Positions 45,246-54,239 of a stretch of DNA of 64,000 nt are shown here, one piece after another; the first letter of the stretch is position 1, and each line of letters opens with the position of its first letter. The stretch is from Marinarcus sediminis (GTDB lineage: Bacteria > Campylobacterota > Campylobacteria > Campylobacterales > Arcobacteraceae). The translations under genes were made by a program, and so were the position numbers. The notes beneath the pieces are model-generated. The model made no database searches. It had not been told where the DNA came from and saw nothing but the letters and a program-made list of their open reading frames with translations. The stretch is from the NCBI RefSeq assembly GCF_048571275.1, contig NZ_CP182357.1:1612001-1676000 (forward strand). The letters are read 5' to 3'.

Positions 45246-46937
45246 GTGAAAAATAGTTCGTTGTGGATTGTCCTTCTTAAAATGAGAATGCCTTTTATTG
45301 TTATTATTGTAACGTATACAATAGCAATTATAGGGCTTTTGGTCATTAATGGAGTTGATGAGAATGGCAACCCTTACCATATGACTATTTTTGATGCTTT
45401 TTATTTTGTAACCTACACCGCAACCACCATTGGGTTTGGAGAAACACCGTATGTTTTTACCTATGCTCAAAGGCTTTGGGTGGTGTTTTCTATCTATCTT
45501 ACGGTTATTGGGTGGTTTTATGGAGTAGGGTCACTTATCAGTTTATTGCAAAATAAGATGTTTTTAGATGAAATGGCCAAAGTCAGATTCAGAAAACAAG
45601 TCAGAGCCATCAAGAAAAAATATATTATCATTTTAGGCTACAACTATATTACCCATGAAATCATCAAAAAACTCATCGAGTTTGAGATTCGTGTGGTTGT
45701 GATTGAACAAGATGAAAACAGAGCAAACAGTTTGATTTTGGAGAGTTTTACTCCTACTGTTCCTGTGTTGGTTGCCGATGCGTATTCTCCTTTATCTTTA
45801 GAAGAAGCAGGAATCAGAAACCCAAATTGTAAGGCGTTGGTTTCTCTCTTTGAAGAAGATGCTTTAAATTTAAGAATAGCCATTGTGTCTAAACTGTTAA
45901 ACAAAAACATTATGCTTATTATTAAAGCTTCTACTAAAAACAGTGCGGATAATTTGCTGGATGTCAATACGGAAATCATCGAAAATCCTTTTTTAACCAT
46001 TGCCAATGAGTTAAAAATGGCCATTCAATCTCCTCATTTGTTAAAACTTGAAAAATGGATTTATAAAATTGATTCATTGGATGCTTTTATGCCCAAACTT
46101 CCCAAAGGTAAATATATTATTTGTGGTTTTGGAAGAATGGGAAAGAGTATCTATCGTGTTTTTAAAGATTTGGACATTGAATTGTGTTTTATTGAATTGG
46201 ATGCTCAAAAAATGCAAGGCTGCGAAGAGAGAGGTTTGGTCTCATTTATACTTGGTGATGCAGACGATAAAGAGGTATTGCTAAAAGCGGGAGTAAAAAA
46301 TGCTGCGGCCATTGTTGCTTTTACAAACAATGATACGGTCAATATCTCTATTCTTGCCACGGCAAAAAAAATCAATAAAGATATTATTACGCTTGCTCGT
46401 GAAGATGAGATGGACGATATCTCTATTTTTACCAATGCCCAAATAAATTATCTCTTTATGCCTTCAAAAATCTTGATCAATAAAACAACCAATGCTTTAA
46501 TTAATCCGCTTTCCGATCTGTTTGTCCGTGCCATGTTTTTACAAAATGAGCAGTGGGCACAACTGCTGGTTAAAGAGCTCATTCAAACCATCGATGAAGA
46601 CCCCTTGCTCTTTGAAATAGAGATAAATGCATTTGAAGCGTATGAAATCAATAAAGCATTAAAAGAGGGGCATGAGATAAATTTAAGTATTTTTCGTGTA
46701 TCTTTGCACAATCGAAACCAAAATAATAATGTTGTTCCTCTGTTGCTTAAACGCCAAGATGAAGAGATACTTTTGCCTGAATGGGATATGAAACTCAAAC
46801 CCGAAGACAAACTTCTTTTTGCTTGTGATACCAATGCTGAAAATGACATAGAATATATTGCACAAAATATGTATGAATTTCATTATGCCTTAACGGGTAA
46901 AGAGAAAACAATTTTTAATAAAGGATTATTCAAATGA
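45246..46937 (+). CDS. Two-TM potassium channel with two RCK (TrkA-N) domains
   Basis: 563 residues, start GTG 45246. Two membrane helices (about 17-35 and 72-93) flank a pore loop whose filter reads TIGFGE (61-66), the K+-channel signature. Two TrkA-N/TrkA-C units follow: the first nucleotide-binding motif is degenerate (LGYNYITHEI), the second is intact (CGFGRMGKSIY). It may be gated by NAD or another ligand. The stop overlaps kdsA by 4 bases (ATGA). Confidence 0.9.
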   Translation: MKNSSLWIVLLKMRMPFIVIIVTYTIAIIGLLVINGVDENGNPYHMTIFDAFYFVTYTATTIGFGETPYVFTYAQRLWVVFSIYLTVIGWFYGVGSLISLLQNKMFLDEMAKVRFRKQVRAIKKKYIIILGYNYITHEIIKKLIEFEIRVVVIEQDENRANSLILESFTPTVPVLVADAYSPLSLEEAGIRNPNCKALVSLFEEDALNLRIAIVSKLLNKNIMLIIKASTKNSADNLLDVNTEIIENPFLTIANELKMAIQSPHLLKLEKWIYKIDSLDAFMPKLPKGKYIICGFGRMGKSIYRVFKDLDIELCFIELDAQKMQGCEERGLVSFILGDADDKEVLLKAGVKNAAAIVAFTNNDTVNISILATAKKINKDIITLAREDEMDDISIFTNAQINYLFMPSKILINKTTNALINPLSDLFVRAMFLQNEQWAQLLVKELIQTIDEDPLLFEIEINAFEAYEINKALKEGHEINLSIFRVSLHNRNQNNNVVPLLLKRQDEEILLPEWDMKLKPEDKLLFACDTNAENDIEYIAQNMYEFHYALTGKEKTIFNKGLFK

Positions 46938-47737
46938 TTATATTAACGGGACCTTGTGTTTTAGAAGAGAGAGACACGGTATTTAGAATTGCTGAAAAAT
47001 TAAAACCATTAAGTGAAGACAAACGAGTTGAATTTTATTTTAAAGCCTCTTTTGATAAAGCCAATCGAACCAGCCTAAGCTCATACCGAGGGCCAGGATT
47101 AGAAGAGGGCTTAAAACTTTTTCAAGAGATTAAAAAAGAGTTTGGGTATAAACTCGTAACGGACATTCACGAATCGCACCAAGCTGCCAGTGCTGCTGAG
47201 GTGATTGATGTTTTACAAATTCCCGCATTTTTATGCCGACAAACCGATTTACTCGTTGCTGCTGCTAAAACCAATGCCATTATTAACATTAAAAAAGGGC
47301 AATTTTTAGCCGCAGATTCCATGAAACACCCCGTGGAGAAAATATTGCAAACGAGAGGAATCAATGAAATTTCATATGAAGCCAGCAAAAAAAACGGGGT
47401 TTGGTTGTGTGAAAGAGGCAATACTTTTGGATACGGTGCGTTAGTCGTAGACATGCGAAACTTACTCTTAATGCATGAGTATGCACCTGTGATTTTTGAT
47501 GCCACACACAGTGTTCAAATTCCAAGTACAGGTGGAACAACGGGTGGAAATTCAGCATTTGTTCCTTATATGGCAAAAGCTGCAGCTGCTGTGGGTGTGG
47601 ATGGTTTCTTTTTTGAAACACACACTGATCCTAGTGTGGCAAAAAGTGATGGTCCCAATATGCTGAAAGTCGAAGATTTATACAAAACCGTCAACGACAT
47701 CTTTGCTATCCAAGATGCACTGAAAATGAATGGTTAA
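46934..47737 (+). CDS. kdsA: 3-deoxy-8-phosphooctulonate synthase
   Basis: Condenses arabinose 5-phosphate and PEP to Kdo-8-phosphate for the LPS core. The 267-residue TIM-barrel has FKASFDKANRTSLSSYRGPG near the N-terminus, with the metal-independent or dependent class not certain from sequence, and TDPSVAKSDGPNML near the C-terminus. It is coupled to the channel gene and followed 60 bases later by ribH. Confidence 0.95.
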   Translation: MIILTGPCVLEERDTVFRIAEKLKPLSEDKRVEFYFKASFDKANRTSLSSYRGPGLEEGLKLFQEIKKEFGYKLVTDIHESHQAASAAEVIDVLQIPAFLCRQTDLLVAAAKTNAIINIKKGQFLAADSMKHPVEKILQTRGINEISYEASKKNGVWLCERGNTFGYGALVVDMRNLLLMHEYAPVIFDATHSVQIPSTGGTTGGNSAFVPYMAKAAAAVGVDGFFFETHTDPSVAKSDGPNMLKVEDLYKTVNDIFAIQDALKMNG

Positions 47738-47760
47738 TAATGTACAATGTATAAATGTTG

Positions 47761-47766
47761 TATAAT
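47761..47766 (+). promoter_or_regulatory. Candidate extended -10 box for ribH-nusB-pyrF
   Basis: TATAAT preceded by GTTG, 32 bases before the ribH ATG, in the 60-base kdsA-ribH gap. CGGAG upstream of the ATG is the ribosome site. Confidence 0.5.
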
Positions 47767-47797
47767 CGCAAAATATAAATAGCAAGACGGAGTAAAC

Positions 47798-48265
47798 ATG
47801 AAAATTATAGAAGGTAAATTGAACTTAAAAGGCAATGAAAAAGTTGCTATTATCAACGGCAGATTTAATCACATTATTACAGACAGATTGGTTGAAGGTG
47901 CTAAAGATGCTTTTGTAAGACACGGTGGAAATGAAGAGAATTTGGACTTAATTTTAGTGCCAGGTGCATTTGAAATTCCATTTGCTTTGGAAAAAGCTTT
48001 GAGTTCTGGAAAATATGACGCGGTATGTTGTGTGGGTGCAATTATCCGTGGAAGCACACCTCACTTTGATTATATTGCTGCAGAAGCGACAAAAGGCATT
48101 GCAACCGTTGGACTTAAATATGGAAAACCTGTATCAAACGGTGTTTTAACCACAGATACCATTGAGCAAGCCATTGAGAGAGCCGGAAGCAAAGTAGGGA
48201 ACAAAGGTTCAGAAGCGATGATTACAATTATTGAAATGCTTAATCTTTACAATGAGATGGCATAA
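47798..48265 (+). CDS. ribH: 6,7-dimethyl-8-ribityllumazine synthase
   Basis: Penultimate step of riboflavin synthesis. The 155-residue protein has RFNHIITDRLVEGA, PGAFEIPFALEKAL and the active-site region CVGAIIRGSTPHFDYIAAE, all standard. The stop overlaps the nusB start by one base. Confidence 0.96.
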   Translation: MKIIEGKLNLKGNEKVAIINGRFNHIITDRLVEGAKDAFVRHGGNEENLDLILVPGAFEIPFALEKALSSGKYDAVCCVGAIIRGSTPHFDYIAAEATKGIATVGLKYGKPVSNGVLTTDTIEQAIERAGSKVGNKGSEAMITIIEMLNLYNEMA

Positions 48266-48657
48266 TGGCGACACGAGCACAAGCCAGAGAGTCAGTGATT
48301 GGTCTTTTATACGCGTATGATTTAGGAAATGAAGGCATTGTAAAGTTTGTAGATGAGATTTTAGAAGATAAGAAAATCAGAAACAAACAAAAAGATTTTG
48401 CGTTAAAACTTTTTAATGGGGTGGTCAATAACCTTGAAAAAATTGATACAGAAGTAACCTCTCACCTTGACAAAAGAGGATTGGATGATATCGGTTCAGT
48501 TGAAAAATCAATTTTAAGATTGGCAACGTATGAAATTTTGTTTGAGAGTTTAGACAAACCTATTATTATCAATGAAGCCATCGAATTGGCTAAAAGATTG
48601 GCAGGGGATAATGCACCAAAGCTTATCAATGGTTTATTAGATAAGGTTGCTAAGTGA
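48265..48657 (+). CDS. nusB: Transcription antitermination factor NusB
   Basis: Binds boxA RNA with NusE in rRNA antitermination. The 130-residue all-helical protein starts with MATRAQARESVIGLLYAYDLG and ends with INEAIELAKRLAGDNAPKLINGLLDKV, both conserved. boxA-like sites are seen in the two rrn leaders of this window. The stop overlaps pyrF by 4 bases. Confidence 0.95.
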   Translation: MATRAQARESVIGLLYAYDLGNEGIVKFVDEILEDKKIRNKQKDFALKLFNGVVNNLEKIDTEVTSHLDKRGLDDIGSVEKSILRLATYEILFESLDKPIIINEAIELAKRLAGDNAPKLINGLLDKVAK

Positions 48658-49337
48658 AACTCTGCGTTGCTTTAGATTTGCCCAGTGCCAAAGAGAATTT
48701 GGAACTGGTTGAAAAGATAAAAGAGTACGATGTTTGGTTAAAAGTAGGGCTTCGGGCATTTATTCGAGATGGGTATAATTTTTTAGGGGAACTTAAAAAA
48801 ATCAATCCCAATTTTAAAATATTTTTAGATTTAAAACTTCATGATATTCCCAATACTATGGCCGATGCAGCACAAGAGATTGCCCAATTTGGTGTTGATA
48901 TGTTTAATGTTCATGCCAGTGCGGGAAAAGTGGCTATGCGTACAGTAATGAAACGATTAGAGAGTTGTCAAAAACAACCCATCGTTTTAGCTGTTACTGC
49001 ACTTACGAGTTTTGATGAAGCCAATTTTCAAGCAGTGTACAATCAAGACATTGCTTCAAAAGCAACACAGTTTGCAAAAGATGCGTATGAATCGGGTATT
49101 CATGGTGTGGTTTGTTCTGCTTTTGAGAGCCAAGAGATTAAAAACAATACCTGTGCAGATTTTGTCACTTTATGTCCTGGGATTCGTCCTTTTGGAGAAG
49201 ATTCAGGTGATCAAAAAAGAGTGGCAACCATCCCTTTTGCACAAGAGAACAGTGTAGATTTTATCGTGGTTGGACGACCCATTTATGAAAGTACTGAGCC
49301 TGCAAATATTGTCAAAAGAATTTTAGATATTCTCTAG
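48654..49337 (+). CDS. pyrF: Orotidine 5'-phosphate decarboxylase
   Basis: Last step of UMP synthesis. The 227-residue barrel starts with GTG 48654 (GTGA overlap with nusB). Catalytic charge network D59, K61, D64 is in FLDLKLHDIPNT; CPGIRPFGEDSGDQKR and VVGRPIYES bind phosphate. The arrangement kdsA-ribH-nusB-pyrF is conserved in Campylobacterota. Confidence 0.96.
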   Translation: MKLCVALDLPSAKENLELVEKIKEYDVWLKVGLRAFIRDGYNFLGELKKINPNFKIFLDLKLHDIPNTMADAAQEIAQFGVDMFNVHASAGKVAMRTVMKRLESCQKQPIVLAVTALTSFDEANFQAVYNQDIASKATQFAKDAYESGIHGVVCSAFESQEIKNNTCADFVTLCPGIRPFGEDSGDQKRVATIPFAQENSVDFIVVGRPIYESTEPANIVKRILDIL

Positions 49338-49401
49338 AATTCTTGTGCAAATTTAAGCAATGTTTTAACTATATTGCAATAAAATTACAACCTCAAATTA
49401 A

Positions 49402-49492
49402 GGACAGTTGGGTGAGTTGGCTGAAACCACCTCCCTGCTAAGGAGACGTACTGGCAACGGTACCGAGAGTTCGAATCTCTCACTGTCCGCCA
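49402..49492 (+). tRNA. tRNA-Ser(GCT)
   Basis: Class II tRNA with a long variable arm (TACTGGCAACGGTA), acceptor GGACAGT/ACTGTCC, anticodon GCT at 49437-49439 and encoded CCA. Confidence 0.95.
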
Positions 49493-49515
49493 TTAAAATT
49501 AAATAAACTAATATC

Positions 49516-49592
49516 GGGTCATTAGCTCAGCTGGTTAGAGCACTCGGCTCATAACCGAGTGGTCGAAGGTTCGAGTCCTTCATGACCCACCA
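49516..49592 (+). tRNA. tRNA-Met(CAT), elongator type
   Basis: Acceptor GGGTCAT/ATGACCC fully paired at position 1, so not an initiator; anticodon CAT at 49550-49552, T-loop GGTTCGAGT and encoded CCA. A lysidine-modified tRNA-Ile2 also has CAT and cannot be excluded. It is the left border of the accessory island. Confidence 0.92.
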
Positions 49593-50118
49593 CTTTATCA
49601 TCCACGATATTATCAAATCATCAATTAATCACTGTAAAAAAACACTATAAAGCAGTTTGTTTTTGAGCATACACAAAGAAAAAAATTAAGAGTTTTGAAC
49701 TCTGTAGTATCATTATGTTGTAAGATTTTTAAAAAAAGAAAAAGAATTCAGGTTGGTTTCAGAAAAGTTGCCAAATGGGGTCTGACCCCGATGTTTTATT
49801 TCTGAAACATTAGGTTATCGTTATCATCTACCCCTATTTATAATTATAGGTTTAGGATAATGGAAGCCTTCCAATTTAATAGTATTGTATGAGCTGAACA
49901 ATATACACTAAGTCAAGCAAAAGTCCTGCAAAACCTGAGGAATAGACTTAATCTAGAAAGTAGAAGTTGAATGAAGACACTGAGATAAAAAAGGTGGTTA
50001 GTTTTTTGTGATGTTAGAATATTGGTTTAGATTAATTATTTATGATTTTTAAAGCTATAAAATAATAATCAAACAAAAAATAAGATAAAATACATTTACT
50101 CAATGTTTAGGAAACTTA
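49593..50118. other. Island left intergenic region, 526 bases without a gene
   Basis: No credible ORF. It contains a short hairpin (AGAGTT/AACTCT, 49689-49703), the nested inverted-repeat element at 49756-49808, an 11-base near-palindrome (GGAAGCCTTCC, 49862-49872), and a purine-rich stretch (about 49900-50010) that looks structured but is unassigned. The last 60 bases are very AT-rich and probably carry the promoter of the first island gene. Confidence 0.6.
49756..49808. repeat. Nested inverted-repeat (REP-like) element
   Basis: GTTTCAGAAA at 49756-49765 is repeated as its exact complement TTTCTGAAAC at 49799-49808. Inside lies GGGGTCTGACCCC (49777-49789), a palindrome around one central base. 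The two stems could form an extended cruciform or hairpin. The GC-rich core stands out from the AT-rich surroundings and resembles REP-type palindromes associated with IS200-like transposases; no transposase is nearby. It occurs once in the window. Confidence 0.6.
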
Positions 50119-52410
50119 ATGCAAAAAAAGTTAAGAGAAGAATTAAAAAATATACTTGAAAATGACCCCAATAACTATTCTAAGATTTTAGAGTTGTCAT
50201 CCGACCTATCAAAATTTGATGAAAATAATGTAAGATTTACAATTGATGCAGGGATAATTGATAGGTTAGGTAAAGAACTTGTAGCTAGGCATGAAACTGC
50301 AGTATCAGAATTGGTTAAGAATGCTTATGATGCTGATGCTAGGAGAGTTAAGTTAACATTTATTAATACTCTTGAAATAGGTGGAATTATTGTTATCAAT
50401 GATGATGGTGTTGGAATGACAAAAGAGCAATTGATTAATGGTTTTATGAGATTAGCATCAAGTGATAAAATCCATTATCCATTTTCTCCTACTTATAAAA
50501 GAAAAAGAGCAGGTAAAAAAGGTATAGGTCGTTTTGCTGCTCAAAGATTAGGTAAACAACTAACAATTACAACCCAAACAGAAGATACTGAAAAAGCGCT
50601 TGAAATTACGATAAACTGGGACAATTTTAAAAATGATAAAGATTTAATGTTTATTGATAATAAAATTGAATATAGAAATAGAATACGTAATAAAAAAAGT
50701 GGTACAAGACTTATTATTAAAGAGTTAAGAGATAAATGGACTGAACCTCAAATTAAAAGAGTATATAGATATGCTTCAGAAATTTTACAACCTTTTCCAC
50801 TTGCAAAAGTTAAGACTAAAACAGAAGACCCAGGATTTAAACTAATATGTAAAACGAAAGAAGGAGATTCTATTAATGTAATTGCTAATGATAATACTAT
50901 GTTTTTCGAACATGCATTAGCAGAAATTAGAGGTAATATTGATGATGAAGGTTACATGAGAATTAGTATCAAAAGCCAAAAGTTAAAATATCACATTAAA
51001 GATGTCTTATTAAATGAAAAGAAAGCATATAAAAATATAAGAAATGTAAATTTAAGAGCTTACTATTTTGTATATGAAAATAAGTATTTATCTCCTCAAA
51101 TAAAAACATTTATAAATGAAAAAGCTAAAGAACAAGGTGGAATAAGGTTATACAGAAATGGATTTAGAGTTTTACCTTATGGAGAAACTCATCAAGAAGT
51201 ACCAAATGATTGGTTAGGATTAGATGCATCTGTTAGAAGAAGAACTGTTTTACCGACTCATGCAAATATTAACTTTTTTGGTTTTATTGAAATTGATGGA
51301 CAAGATGATAAATTTGAAGAATTATCAAGTAGAGAAGGGTTATTAGAAAATGATTCTTTTAAGGAATTAACTGACTTTGGCTATAAAATTTTGACAGATG
51401 GTGTTACAAAAATAGGTTCAGAAAGAGGTGTAAAAACTAGAACAAATGAAAAAAATTGGAAGAAAGAGCCTGAAGAAGAAATAGATGAAATTATTGAAGA
51501 ATTAGAAAGTATGACTTCCTCTCGAAGTGAGAATGAAGATGAAGAAAGTTTTAATAATCAAGAAGATAGTGAAGATGTCAAAGAAAAAATAGGCTATATT
51601 ACTCAAAAGTTAAGAAATGCACAAGAAGAACAAAAACAAAAACAAAAAGAGCAATTAGAAGAAAAAAATTTATTAAGAATATTGGCAGGATTAGGACTTA
51701 CTATAGGAGAATTTATACACGAGATTAAACAGTATCAAGGAGCTTTATCTGCTGATATAGAAAATATAAGAAATATTGTTACAGATGATGAAGAAATAAA
51801 AATAATAGATAGATTAGATACAAATGTAAAAAGTATTAATGCATATACTTCTTATTTTGATGAAGCAATATCAGAGAATATTCAAAGAGAGTTAACTCCA
51901 ATTGAATTAAGAAGTGTAGTTGACTCTTTAAAAGATAGTATTTCCAATGATTTACAAAGACGAAATTTTGAATTTGAAGAAAAAATTAATGGATATAATT
52001 TATTTACTTGTCCTATGCATAAATCTGAATGGGCTTCAATTTTATTTAATTTATATACAAATGCGAGAAAGGCCATTAAAAAGACTGCTGTTCAGAAAGG
52101 GAAAATATGCATTGAGATTGGAAAATCAAGAAATATTGTATTTTTAGAGTTTTCTGATAATGGTATTGGAATACCACTTGAAAATAGGGATAAAATTTTC
52201 AATGCTTTTTTTACTACTAGTGAACCAGTTGGTAAAGTATCAAAAAATCATGAAGAAATGACAGGTACTGGCTTAGGTTTAAAAATAATAAAAGATATTA
52301 TTACAGGTTATGGTGGATTAATTTATGTAAAAGAACCAATTAATAACTATAATACAACAATTAGAATAGAGTTACCGTATTACAATGAGGGATATAAAGA
52401 TGATGTTTAA
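50119..52410 (+). CDS. Dual-GHKL protein: Hsp90/MORC-like ATPase fused to histidine kinase
   Basis: 763 residues with two ATPase modules. The first has the Hsp90/MutL/MORC-type Bergerat motifs E64-N68 (SELVKNAYDADA), DDGVGM (95-100) and GKKGIGRF (132-139), followed by a transducer-like region with GIRLYRNGFRVLPYG (341-355), DWLGLD and a Glu/Ser-rich linker. A coiled coil (about 480-515) leads to an H-box with candidate phospho-acceptor H534 (EFIHEIKQY), then a histidine-kinase ATPase with N644/N648, DNGIGIP (680-686) and GTGLGL (716-721). No membrane helix or sensor is visible, so the first ATPase module may be the sensor. A receiver gene follows with an 11-base overlap. Confidence 0.85.
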   Translation: MQKKLREELKNILENDPNNYSKILELSSDLSKFDENNVRFTIDAGIIDRLGKELVARHETAVSELVKNAYDADARRVKLTFINTLEIGGIIVINDDGVGMTKEQLINGFMRLASSDKIHYPFSPTYKRKRAGKKGIGRFAAQRLGKQLTITTQTEDTEKALEITINWDNFKNDKDLMFIDNKIEYRNRIRNKKSGTRLIIKELRDKWTEPQIKRVYRYASEILQPFPLAKVKTKTEDPGFKLICKTKEGDSINVIANDNTMFFEHALAEIRGNIDDEGYMRISIKSQKLKYHIKDVLLNEKKAYKNIRNVNLRAYYFVYENKYLSPQIKTFINEKAKEQGGIRLYRNGFRVLPYGETHQEVPNDWLGLDASVRRRTVLPTHANINFFGFIEIDGQDDKFEELSSREGLLENDSFKELTDFGYKILTDGVTKIGSERGVKTRTNEKNWKKEPEEEIDEIIEELESMTSSRSENEDEESFNNQEDSEDVKEKIGYITQKLRNAQEEQKQKQKEQLEEKNLLRILAGLGLTIGEFIHEIKQYQGALSADIENIRNIVTDDEEIKIIDRLDTNVKSINAYTSYFDEAISENIQRELTPIELRSVVDSLKDSISNDLQRRNFEFEEKINGYNLFTCPMHKSEWASILFNLYTNARKAIKKTAVQKGKICIEIGKSRNIVFLEFSDNGIGIPLENRDKIFNAFFTTSEPVGKVSKNHEEMTGTGLGLKIIKDIITGYGGLIYVKEPINNYNTTIRIELPYYNEGYKDDV

Positions 52411-53494
52411 ATATTTATATATTGATGATGCAGAAAAACATATAAGAGAACCTTACTCCCAAAAATTATCAAATGACTATATAAAGGTAGATACTATACA
52501 TGTATCTGAAGTTGAATTAGGAGATACAGAAAAGTTCATAGAATATGTTAAAGAATATGATGGACTATTATTAGATTTAAGACTTGATGAAACAGCAAGC
52601 GAAGATACTAAAAAAATCAAAGTACCTTTTACTGCAACGGTCTATGCTCAACATCTTAGAACGTTAGTTACGAATGGGAATATAGATAAAGATATACCTA
52701 TCGTCTTATTTTCGACTGATGATAAACTAAAAAAAGTTTACTCTGTTGATTTAACAAGTCAAGATTTATTTGATAGATATATTGAGAAGACTAGAATACC
52801 TAAAAATGCAATTTTAAAACTATTATCTCTTGCTACTGGATATAAAACAATAAATAAAGAAAAAGATATTAAAAAATTATTAGGATTAGCAACACTTGAT
52901 GAGTTAGATGAAAGAATATTTGCAAGATATGATGAAGATATTTCTATTCCAACACATGAATATGCTCAAACTATTTTAAAAGATTTAATTTATTCTTCAG
53001 GAGTTTTAATAAATGAATTATTATTAGCATCAAGGTTTGGTATTGATATAGAAAAATCTGCAGATTGGAAACACCTAAAAGAATATTTTAAAGATACCAA
53101 ATATAATGGTGTGTTTTCAGATGGATGGAATAGATGGTGGATGCACTCAATTGATAATAAGTTTTATGATAAAACAGAAACTTATTTATCTTATTTAGAT
53201 GCCAATGAAAGAGTTGATATTTTAAAAAAAATTACAGGTTTAGAAAACTTAACAGTTTCAGAACCAATAGAAGAAAATCATAGTAATAGATTTTGGACAT
53301 ATTGCAAAGTATTAGAAAAGCCTTTAGACCCACTGGAAGGATTTAAAATTAATACTCCTATTGAACCAAAGCCATGGCAAGAGTATGATTACTGTTCTCT
53401 ATATGCTATCTTAACCCAAAAGCATAAATCTAAAGGAATCACAATACATCCTAGTGATAGAGAAAGACTAGAAGCAATTAGAAGTGAATATTAA
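52400..53494 (+). CDS. Receiver-domain protein with unknown C-terminal domain
   Basis: 364 residues. The N-terminal part (about 1-155) has an atypical receiver fold: the acidic pair D9-D10 (YLYIDD), the expected phospho-acceptor D59 in LLLDLRLDE, the switch residue in IVLFSTDD and a lysine in DRYIEK. Insertions around 60-90 make it longer than a usual receiver. The remaining 200 residues, rich in aromatic and charged residues (WNRWWMHSID, RFWTYCKVLEKPLDP), match no domain I recognise. It is probably the partner of the upstream kinase. ATG 52400 is preferred because GAGGGA lies upstream; ATG 52403 is equally possible. Confidence 0.75.
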   Translation: MMFKYLYIDDAEKHIREPYSQKLSNDYIKVDTIHVSEVELGDTEKFIEYVKEYDGLLLDLRLDETASEDTKKIKVPFTATVYAQHLRTLVTNGNIDKDIPIVLFSTDDKLKKVYSVDLTSQDLFDRYIEKTRIPKNAILKLLSLATGYKTINKEKDIKKLLGLATLDELDERIFARYDEDISIPTHEYAQTILKDLIYSSGVLINELLLASRFGIDIEKSADWKHLKEYFKDTKYNGVFSDGWNRWWMHSIDNKFYDKTETYLSYLDANERVDILKKITGLENLTVSEPIEENHSNRFWTYCKVLEKPLDPLEGFKINTPIEPKPWQEYDYCSLYAILTQKHKSKGITIHPSDRERLEAIRSEY

Positions 53495-53495
53495 A

Positions 53496-54239
53496 ATGTT
53501 TGATGATTATAATGAAAAAACATTTATACTTAATATGGCAAGTGATTTGCATATCTTAAGTCAAATTTTAAGTAAAGAATATTCTATTTGTTTTTCAACA
53601 AAACAAATTACTGATATTGCTACTGAAATAAAAAGAACTAAAAACTTTGACTATTCATTGAAACCTTTAGAATTTAAATTTATAGACTATCCTTCTCATC
53701 TTTCACATACTAATATAGATAACCTACGATTAGGGTTCAGTATGAGGATAAAAGGAACTCATAATAAAATTCCAGAATTAAAAGATTCATTAAACCATTT
53801 AGAATTCAATATTTGGATAACTGGTACTAATAAAAATAATAGAAGCTCTAATCCTTTTTATTCTATACATTTTGATAGGCATATAGAAGGAGATAATCCA
53901 TCAAAAGAAGTACATCCCATTTATCATTTTCAATTTGGCGGAAGAAAAATCAAAGATAAAAGTATTGACTTAGGACAGGCTTTATTTATGGATACTCCTA
54001 GAATAATGCATCATCCAATGGATATTTTTTTAGGTATTGATTTTGTATTATCTAACTTTTTTCCGAAGATTTGGGACAAATTTAAAAAAGATGGTAAATA
54101 TACTAATTTAATAAAAAAATATCAATCTTATTTTGTATATCCTTACTTTAAAACAATTACAAGGCATTTTGAAGAATCAATATCTCAACCTTGGAGTTCC
54201 AAAGATATTTATCCTCAGTTGGTTGAGGTAAAATATTGA
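53496..54239 (+). CDS. Island protein of unknown function
   Basis: 247 residues with no recognised family. Notable stretches are LEFNIWITG, then YHFQFGGRK (about 152-160) and a motif DTPRIMHHPMDIFLGIDF with two adjacent histidines and an aspartate, then LSNFFPKIW. No signal or membrane helix is visible. The predicted beta-rich middle followed by a helical end could be a small enzyme or a binding domain. ATG 53496 begins one base after the preceding stop; a GTG at 53484 would extend it by four residues. Its place between the receiver and the methyltransferase suggests a function in the same system. Confidence 0.6.
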   Translation: MFDDYNEKTFILNMASDLHILSQILSKEYSICFSTKQITDIATEIKRTKNFDYSLKPLEFKFIDYPSHLSHTNIDNLRLGFSMRIKGTHNKIPELKDSLNHLEFNIWITGTNKNNRSSNPFYSIHFDRHIEGDNPSKEVHPIYHFQFGGRKIKDKSIDLGQALFMDTPRIMHHPMDIFLGIDFVLSNFFPKIWDKFKKDGKYTNLIKKYQSYFVYPYFKTITRHFEESISQPWSSKDIYPQLVEVKY

